In this document: positions 59,027 to 64,000 of the stretch, one piece after another | How the letters are laid out: each line of letters starts with the position of its first letter | Position numbering within the stretch: position 1 is the stretch's first letter | Origin: Candidatus Allofournierella excrementigallinarum | GTDB taxonomy: Bacteria > Bacillota > Clostridia > Oscillospirales > Ruminococcaceae | Assembly (NCBI GenBank): GCA_019119025.1 | Contig: DWXV01000059.1 | Location: 18,236 to 82,235, forward strand | Direction: 5' to 3' | DNA length: 64,000 nucleotides | Notes under the pieces: generated by a model | Databases searched by the model: none | What the model was told of the DNA's origin: nothing | What the model saw: only the letters and a program-made list of their open reading frames with translations | Translations under genes and position numbers: made by a program

Positions 59027-60313
59027 ATGCAATTGAAACATCTGCTGCAGCAAAAGTGGGAGCTGGGCCCGGGGCCTTACACCCGCACCTTTTTGATGTG
59101 GATGGTGTGCGCGGGCATTGCAGGCCTGGCCTGCGGCGCGGTGGGCGCCGTGTTTTTCCATCTGGTCAACTGGGCCACCGGCATGCGTCAGGCGGACCCC
59201 TGGCTTTTGTACCTTCTGCCGGTGGGCGGCCTGGTCATCGTGTTCGTTTACAGGGCCTGCCGCATGGGCACCGAGCGGGGCACCAACGCGGTGCTGGAGA
59301 GCGCCCAGCAGGGCAGACGGGCGCCCCTGCGGCTGACGCCCCTCATCATCATGGCCACCTTCATCACCCATCTGCTGGGCGGCAGCGCGGGCCGCGAGGG
59401 CGCGGCGCTGCAGATCGGCGGCAGCATGGGCGGCTGGCTGGGCGAAAAAATGCGGCTGGACCACAACAGCCAGCGGGTGATGGTTCTGGCGGGCATGAGC
59501 GCGGTGTTCGCCGCCCTGTTCGGCACGCCGCTGACGGCGGCGGTGTTCAGCATGGAGGTCATCTGCGTGGGCGTCATCTATCACTCCGCGCTGCTGCCCT
59601 GCGCGCTGGCCAGCCTCATCTCCTACGGCACCGCCGTGCTGCTGGGCACAAAACCCGAGCGCTTTGTGGTGCACGGCTCTGCCGCTTTGAGCTTTGACAA
59701 CGCCTGGCGGGCCCTGCTGCTGGCCGTGGGCTGCGCGGTGCTGGGCATCCTGTTCTGTGTGACCATGCACACCGCCAGCCATCTTTACCAGACCAGGCTG
59801 AAGAACCAGTATCTGCGCATCCTGGTGGGCAGCGCCCTCATCATCCTGTTCACCCTGGCGGTGGGCACCCGGGCCTACAACGGCGCGGGCATGGACGTGG
59901 TGGAGCGCGCCATCACCGAGGGCGAACTGGTGCATCCGGCGGCCTTCATCCTCAAGCTGCTGCTCACCGCCATCACCCTGGGATGCGGTTTCCGGGGCGG
60001 CGAGATCGTGCCCACCTTCTTTGTGGGCTCCACCTTCGGCTGCCTTGTGGGGCCGCTGCTGGGGCTGGACCCGGGCCTTGCCGCGGCGCTGGCGCTGGTG
60101 GCCACCTTCTGCGCGGTGACCAACTGCCCCATCGCCAGCATCCTGCTGGGGGTGGAGCTGTTCGGCGCCGAGCCGCTGCTGCTCTATCTGCTGGTATGCG
60201 CCGTGAGCTATCTGCTCAGCGGCCACTACAGCCTCTATTCCAGCCAGATGACCCTGGGCCCCAAGCTCACCAATCCCCCGCCGGAAAAGCCGGTGGACAG
60301 CTTCTGCCACTGA
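59027..60313 (+). CDS. CLC-family anion transporter, fluoride-type (CLC-F-like)
   Basis: This 428-residue membrane protein has the CLC fold with GGSAGREGAALQIGGSMG (gating Glu124). The classic GSGIP chloride motif is absent; instead GTNAV appears at about 85-89, and the APLRLTPLIIMATFITHLLGG run matches the CLC-F group of fluoride/proton antiporters (GNN-type motif). Fluoride export is therefore likely. No fluoride riboswitch can fit in the short leader. ATG at 59027 follows GAGGGGAG. Confidence 0.85.
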   Translation: MQLKHLLQQKWELGPGPYTRTFLMWMVCAGIAGLACGAVGAVFFHLVNWATGMRQADPWLLYLLPVGGLVIVFVYRACRMGTERGTNAVLESAQQGRRAPLRLTPLIIMATFITHLLGGSAGREGAALQIGGSMGGWLGEKMRLDHNSQRVMVLAGMSAVFAALFGTPLTAAVFSMEVICVGVIYHSALLPCALASLISYGTAVLLGTKPERFVVHGSAALSFDNAWRALLLAVGCAVLGILFCVTMHTASHLYQTRLKNQYLRILVGSALIILFTLAVGTRAYNGAGMDVVERAITEGELVHPAAFILKLLLTAITLGCGFRGGEIVPTFFVGSTFGCLVGPLLGLDPGLAAALALVATFCAVTNCPIASILLGVELFGAEPLLLYLLVCAVSYLLSGHYSLYSSQMTLGPKLTNPPPEKPVDSFCH

Positions 60314-60322
60314 CCGCGATGC

Positions 60323-60354
60323 AAAAGAGCCTTCCCGGCGGGAAGGCTCTTTTT
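60323..60354. terminator. Bidirectional terminator
   Basis: A perfect 14-bp stem (60323-60336 with 60340-60353) with AAAA and TTTT ends lies between the convergent CLC and zinc-ribbon genes. Confidence 0.92.
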
Positions 60355-60361
60355 GCTTTGT

Positions 60362-60595
60362 TCAAAGGCCAAGTTCTTTGCCGCAGTAGGGGCAGTATTT
60401 GCCGCTCACACGGTACAGCCTGTGCCTGCAGTGGGGGCATCGGACAAAAACTGCCGCGAACGCAATCGCAGCGAAGGGCGTACCCAAGCACAGATGCAGC
60501 AGCGCGTCCGTTTTAAAAAGCAGCCACAGGAAATAAAACAGCACGGTCAGCGCCACCCCCACCCGTGTGATGCGAAGGGCAGTTTTCAGCTTCAT
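60362..60595 (-). CDS. Small zinc-ribbon membrane protein
   Basis: This 77-residue protein has two membrane helices (about 11-27 and 32-50) and a C-terminal zinc ribbon (CPHC and CPYC, 13 residues apart). It lies 18 bases after carD, in the same operon. Function is unknown; the ribbon would face the cytoplasm if the helices form a hairpin. Confidence 0.82.
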   Translation of the reverse strand: MKLKTALRITRVGVALTVLFYFLWLLFKTDALLHLCLGTPFAAIAFAAVFVRCPHCRHRLYRVSGKYCPYCGKELGL

Positions 60596-60613
60596 CGTAT
60601 GCTCCTCCTCCCC

Positions 60614-61123
60614 TCACTGGGCAGCAGGCTCCAGCGTTTGCAGAATGTGGTCCTTCACCTGCTCCTTGGGCATGTCCAGCGCAAGGGACAATTCTTCATA
60701 GAGCAGTTCCTCCGCCCGCTTCATGAACTGCTGGTCGGTCTTGCCCAGCTTTTTTCCCTTGGCGGCGGCCTGCTGGGCCTTGAGGTAAACCGCCTTGATG
60801 ATCTTCACCAGCGATTCGCACTGGTAGGTGTGCAAAAGGCCCCGGTAATGCTCCGACAAGGCGCGCTGGTCGGTGCCGCTGCAGTAGCAGGGCTCGATCT
60901 CGGGCATGCGGCGGATGAGGTTTTTCGCCTCTTCCCCGGTGATGACCGGGCGCATGAACACCTTGGTGTCCACGGGGGTGTACACGGTGCCGCTGCCAAA
61001 CAGCGGGGTGAGGGTGTAGTACATCGCCTGCCCGCCGCCGCTCAGCTGCTGCTTCATGGAGACGCCCTCCACCCGGCAGATGCCGGAATTGCCATACACG
61101 ATCAGACTTCCAGGTTCAAACAT
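60614..61123 (-). CDS. CarD/CdnL-family RNA polymerase-binding regulator
   Basis: This 169-residue protein has an N-terminal Tudor-like domain (FEPGSLIVYGNSGICRVEGV) that binds the RNA polymerase beta subunit and a helical C-terminal DNA-binding domain. CarD/CdnL proteins stabilise open complexes at many promoters. ATG at 61123 follows GGAGG. A 110-base leader precedes it. Confidence 0.92.
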   Translation of the reverse strand: MFEPGSLIVYGNSGICRVEGVSMKQQLSGGGQAMYYTLTPLFGSGTVYTPVDTKVFMRPVITGEEAKNLIRRMPEIEPCYCSGTDQRALSEHYRGLLHTYQCESLVKIIKAVYLKAQQAAAKGKKLGKTDQQFMKRAEELLYEELSLALDMPKEQVKDHILQTLEPAAQ

Positions 61124-61240
61124 CTCTTGTCCTCCATCTTCCGCCGGGCGCCGCGGCGCCCCTTCCTCCTCTTCCGACTTGGCCGAACTTCTTTCGCTGA
61201 CCCGAGCGCATCGGGGTCTCATCGTGGTTGCTATGATATT

Positions 61241-61249
61241 ATTATAGCA
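61241..61249 (-). promoter_or_regulatory. Extended -10 promoter of carD
   Basis: On the minus strand TGC precedes TATAAT (61246-61241). No good -35 is seen at 17 bases, though TTGACG lies 26 bases upstream. Confidence 0.6.
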
Positions 61250-61304
61250 CGTTTTGCGCCCGCGCGTAAGCCCGTCAAAGGGCGGTTTTACGCCATTTTT
61301 CGCG

Positions 61305-61337
61305 CAAAAAAATGGCCTCTGCCGCATTGCAGAGGCC
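61305..61337 (-). terminator. Terminator of ruvX
   Basis: A nine-bp stem (61337-61329 with 61322-61314) is followed on the minus strand by A and T7. Confidence 0.85.
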
Positions 61338-61353
61338 TCTTTTCGGTTTTGGT

Positions 61354-61788
61354 TCAGGTGGGCTGTTCGCCGGAGTGGTTTTTCCGCCAGGCGAGGAAGC
61401 TGTCCAGGATGACGGCGGCGCTCACCGCGTCCAGCTTGCCCTTGCGCTTTTTGCCAAAGGCGCCCGCATCCGTGAGCTGCGCCGCGGCGGTGACGGTGGT
61501 GCGGCGCTCGTCCCAGAAGACGATGGGCACCTGCACGCCCAGCTCCACCAGCTTTGCCAGCTTGCGGGTCTTTTGGGCCCGGCCGCCCTCGGTGCCGTCC
61601 ATGTTTTTGGGCAGGCCGATGACGATCATCCCCACATCGAATTCCCGGCTGGCGTAGATGATCTTCTCCGCCACCTTGGCCATGCTTTTTTCCTCGATCT
61701 GGCCCACGGGGCTGGCCAGAAATTCCGTGCGGTCGCACACGGCCAGGCCCGTGCGGGCGTCGCCGTAGTCCACTGCCATGATTTTCAT
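61354..61788 (-). CDS. ruvX: Putative Holliday junction resolvase / pre-16S rRNA nuclease YqgF
   Basis: This 144-residue RNase H-fold nuclease has AVDYGDARTGLAV (catalytic Asp), VIGLPKNMDGTEG, WDERRTTVTA and KLDAVSAAVIL, all typical of YqgF/RuvX. It processes rRNA ends or resolves junctions. It has its own promoter. Confidence 0.95.
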   Translation of the reverse strand: MKIMAVDYGDARTGLAVCDRTEFLASPVGQIEEKSMAKVAEKIIYASREFDVGMIVIGLPKNMDGTEGGRAQKTRKLAKLVELGVQVPIVFWDERRTTVTAAAQLTDAGAFGKKRKGKLDAVSAAVILDSFLAWRKNHSGEQPT

Positions 61789-61832
61789 CGTCGTTCGTTC
61801 CTCTCTTTTCCGCGGCGGGGCCGCTCGGATTT

Positions 61833-61861
61833 ATTGTATCCTGCCCGAGCGCCCTTTGCAA
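61833..61861 (-). promoter_or_regulatory. Promoter of ruvX within the patatin 3' hairpin
   Basis: On the minus strand TTGCAA (61861-61856) and TACAAT (61838-61833), 17 bases apart. The -35 box forms the loop of the hairpin at 61849-61867. Confidence 0.75.
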
Positions 61862-61867
61862 GGGCGC
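61849..61867 (-). terminator. Hairpin after the patatin gene
   Basis: A perfect eight-bp stem (61849-61856 with 61860-61867) with a three-base loop just past the stop codon. There is no U-tract, so termination is uncertain. Confidence 0.45.
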
Positions 61868-61868
61868 C

Positions 61869-62714
61869 TCACCGCCCGGCAAGGTAGGCTTTCAGCGAGG
61901 GCAGGGCCGCCTGCCCGTCCGCAAGGCCCAGGTCGTAGACCTGCTGAAGCTTGGCCGGGTCGGTCTCGATGCGGCTGATGGGCGTTTTGACCGAGGGGCG
62001 TATCACGAAGGCCCGGCCCTCGGCCTGCCAGCGCTCCAGCTCCTCCAGCGCCCGGTTGTAGTCGGTGTGGCGTGCGGCCAGCCGCCGGGCGATGGCGGGA
62101 TATTTGCGCCTCAGCAGCCGCAGCAGCGCCCCCTTCATGGGCGTTTTGCGGTAGCCTTCTTCCCTTGTGAGCACCACGATGAGCCTGTCGCAGCCGCGGG
62201 CGGCCATCCACCGGAAGGGGATGCTGTCGGAAACGCCGCCGTCCAGATACCGCCGCCCCTGCCACTCCACCGGGCGGGAGACGAAGGGCATGGAGCCGGA
62301 GGCCCGCAGCACGTCCATCTGGTCAAAGACGCTCTTCACCTGTATGTACTCCGCCTCGCCGGTGTCCACGTCGGTGACCACGGCGTAGAAGGGCACGCCG
62401 CTGTTTTGAAAGGCTTCATCGTCGAAGGGGTCCAGCTTGCGGGGCACAAGGTCATAAGCGTAAGAAGTGCTGAACAGGTTGCCCTCCCGCAGCAAAGGCC
62501 GCAGGCCCATGTAGTTTTTGTCGCCGTTAAAGCGCTTGTTATAGCGCACCGCCCGGCCCGCCTGGCCGGAGAGGTAGTTCACGCCGAACAGCGCCCCGGC
62601 GGAAACGCCCACCACCTCGTCGGCCCTCACGCCGGCGGCGAGGAAGGCGTCCAGCACGCCGGCGGTGAACATGCCCCGCATGGCCCCGCCTTCCAGCACA
62701 AGGCCTGTTTTCAT
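61869..62714 (-). CDS. Patatin-like phospholipase
   Basis: This 281-residue enzyme has the oxyanion loop GGAMRG (9-14), the nucleophile elbow GVSAG (Ser38), and DGG with Asp158 completing the Ser-Asp dyad. It resembles the YjjU group of bacterial patatins. It should hydrolyse acyl lipids. No signal peptide is present. It follows the tRNA-binding gene by 70 bases. Confidence 0.92.
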   Translation of the reverse strand: MKTGLVLEGGAMRGMFTAGVLDAFLAAGVRADEVVGVSAGALFGVNYLSGQAGRAVRYNKRFNGDKNYMGLRPLLREGNLFSTSYAYDLVPRKLDPFDDEAFQNSGVPFYAVVTDVDTGEAEYIQVKSVFDQMDVLRASGSMPFVSRPVEWQGRRYLDGGVSDSIPFRWMAARGCDRLIVVLTREEGYRKTPMKGALLRLLRRKYPAIARRLAARHTDYNRALEELERWQAEGRAFVIRPSVKTPISRIETDPAKLQQVYDLGLADGQAALPSLKAYLAGR

Positions 62715-62784
62715 GATCCGTTCGCCTCTTTCCCTTTTGCAGGAAAAGGCGCCCCGATCGCTCAGGACGCCCTTTCGCTTGTTG

Positions 62785-63345
62785 TTAGTAGAGCTTCGCG
62801 CCCGCGGGGATGTGGGGATCCACCATCAGCAGGTGCAGGCCCTCGTGGCCGTCCTCCTGATGGACGGCGCTGATGAGCATGCCGCAGGAGTCGATGCCCA
62901 TCATCCTGCGGGGAGGAAGGTTGACGATGGCGATGGCCGCCTTGCCCACCAGCTCCTCCGGCTCGTAGTACTCGTGGATGCCGCTGAGGATGACCCGGTC
63001 GGCGCCGGTGCCGTCGTCCAGCACGAACTTCAGCAGCTTCTTGCTCTTGGGCACCGCGGTGCACTCCTTGATCTTCACCACCCGGAAATCGGACTTGGAG
63101 AAGGTGTCGAAGTCCACGAACTCGGTGAACAGCGGCTCGATCTCCACCCTGGGAGAGTCGATGGGGCCGCTCTCCGCCGCAGGCACGGCGCCGTCTGCGG
63201 CGGCGGGCTTCTGGGCCGCCTCGGGCTTGTCGATGGACTTCATGGCGGGGAACGACCCTTTGCCCCCTTCATCCGGTTCCATCACGCCTTGTGCGGTCAA
63301 AAAAGTGCCGTTTTCACAAGGTTTTTCTAACTTTTTGGATTCCAT
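62785..63345 (-). CDS. tRNA-binding domain protein (MetG C-terminal/Trbp111-like)
   Basis: This 186-residue protein has a disordered N-terminal part of about 85 residues and then an OB-fold tRNA-binding domain (VDFDTFSKSDFRVVKIKEC, ILSGIHEYYEPEELVGK, VNLPPRRMMGIDSCGMLI) like that at the end of MetG. It may aid tRNA-Met aminoacylation or act as a structure-specific tRNA chaperone. The start ATG at 63345 follows CAGGAGG; frame sequence upstream is not protein-like. Confidence 0.88.
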   Translation of the reverse strand: MESKKLEKPCENGTFLTAQGVMEPDEGGKGSFPAMKSIDKPEAAQKPAAADGAVPAAESGPIDSPRVEIEPLFTEFVDFDTFSKSDFRVVKIKECTAVPKSKKLLKFVLDDGTGADRVILSGIHEYYEPEELVGKAAIAIVNLPPRRMMGIDSCGMLISAVHQEDGHEGLHLLMVDPHIPAGAKLY

Positions 63346-63795
63346 AGTGCGTCCTCCTGTGCCGTCTGGTTTTTGGCAAGAGTTGTAGAGAATTTGCAGA
63401 AAGCTGTATTGGAGCAAAATCGACCCAATCCCGACTTCAAATGAGCGCAGCGAATGGCTGCACCGTTTTCAAAGGCGCCGTTGCAAGATTGCCCCATTTG
63501 CAGAAAAGCCTGCATGCGCCCCGCCCGGAATTGCCTTGCAAATCCACATAAAAGCAAGTATAGCATACGCCTCAAAAATGTTCAAGTCAGCGGTTTTTCG
63601 TTGGCGAACTCAATTTCACACCTTACATATAAAGGAGAAACGCCATGCTGGCCGGCCAGTCGGAAAGGGCGCTTGCATGAACGTCCGGCTCTATGGACGC
63701 GATGAGCGAAAAATCTGCGCCATGTTCGCGTGCCGCGCGGGCGGTTCAGATACAGGAATCCGAATTTCCGTTCGGAAAAACGTATTTCGTTCTTA
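63346..63795. other. Non-coding stretch before the window end
   Basis: This stretch contains a long leader, the promoter above and a lower-GC segment without any convincing gene. Small open frames here lack ribosome sites and protein-like composition. No known RNA was recognised. Confidence 0.5.
63557..63585 (-). promoter_or_regulatory. Promoter upstream of the tRNA-binding gene
   Basis: On the minus strand TTGAAC (63585-63580) and TATACT (63562-63557), 17 bases apart, with TGC before the -10. The leader to the start codon is about 205 bases. Confidence 0.68.
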
Positions 63796-64000
63796 TCAAG
63801 TTTCCATTAAGTCTGCCTGCAACTGAGGCAGCAGCAGCTCCTGATACCCGTCACAGCCGCTATGTCCGGCTGCCTCGGCTGCCGGAGCAAGAACCGTGCC
63901 TGCACAGTTCCGGAGCAGTGCGCGGCTTTTTTCACTCAGCCGGACCTCTGAGCGGCACTGCGCATAATCTGCCGCCGTCATATGCCACAGATGCAGGCGA
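63796..64000 (-). CDS. 3' part of an unknown gene running off the window
   Basis: The minus-strand frame is open from the window edge to a stop at 63796 and reads on past the internal ATG (RLHLWHMTAADYAQ...). At least 67 residues are visible, ending LLPQLQADLMET. I recognise no family. If real, its start is outside the window. Base composition is slightly less GC-rich than neighbours. Confidence 0.3.
   Translation of the reverse strand, partial: RLHLWHMTAADYAQCRSEVRLSEKSRALLRNCAGTVLAPAAEAAGHSGCDGYQELLLPQLQADLMET

Overview
The window is GC-rich, gene-dense DNA from a spore-forming member of the Clostridia. The evidence is a spoIIID gene, [4Fe-4S] and ferredoxin-linked redox proteins, a T-box leader, many lipoboxes, frequent TTG/GTG starts with AGGAGG-like ribosome sites, and no outer-membrane genes. 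GC-rich gut Oscillospiraceae/Ruminococcaceae (relatives of Faecalibacterium, Gemmiger, Subdoligranulum) fit best, but this is inference. No rRNA, tRNA, CRISPR array, insertion sequence or phage gene was recognised.

Layout. 1-6150: pseudouridine salvage (psuK-psuG), an SLC1-type amino-acid symporter, a lipoprotein, and a split ThrE-type exporter. 6200-33800: a surface-glycan locus read outward from divergent promoters near 27376-27445. The minus arm (about 21 kb) carries a legionaminic-acid-type nonulosonate pathway (LegB-, LegC-, PtmE-, LegG/NeuC-, LegI/NeuB- and LegF/NeuA-like), two Gfo/Idh oxidoreductases flanking a SUFU-domain protein, a YfhO protein, a DUF2142 protein, and three copies of a two-gene module: a large polytopic membrane protein plus a ~205-aa double-anchored partner. 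The plus arm carries an MBOAT O-acyltransferase, an SGNH-type partner, a putative glycosyltransferase, a flippase and a PseA/WbpG-like sugar amidotransferase. Together they look like a machine that makes, activates, modifies, exports and attaches a nonulosonic acid or a glycan containing it. No LegH-type acetyltransferase is visible.

34800-37560: a methionine T-box controls metN-metI-metQ. MetN lacks its usual C-terminal NIL domain. MetQ appears to be circularly permuted: the canonical C-terminal lobe comes first, directly after the lipobox, and the canonical N-terminal lobe comes last. 37565-45050: a permuted papain-like peptidase, an acetyltransferase with hflX, an Lrp-type regulator with a DUF4358 lipoprotein, a GT2 glycosyltransferase, and an XRE-DUF3169-CPBP operon behind three identical palindromic operators.

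45050-64000: housekeeping and small regulatory units: purA (with a terminator hairpin just after its promoter), spoIIID, a ferredoxin-like aldo/keto reductase, a thioredoxin-reductase-like flavoprotein without a recognisable NADPH motif, fucO, a lipoprotein plus DHHW pair, yitT, a MATE pump, a TetR-methyltransferase pair, a hexapeptide protein plus glmM, DUF1836 divergent from a CLC-F-like transporter, carD plus a zinc-ribbon protein, ruvX, a patatin, and a MetG-like tRNA-binding protein. Most units are bounded by strong intrinsic terminators and have recognisable sigma-A promoters.
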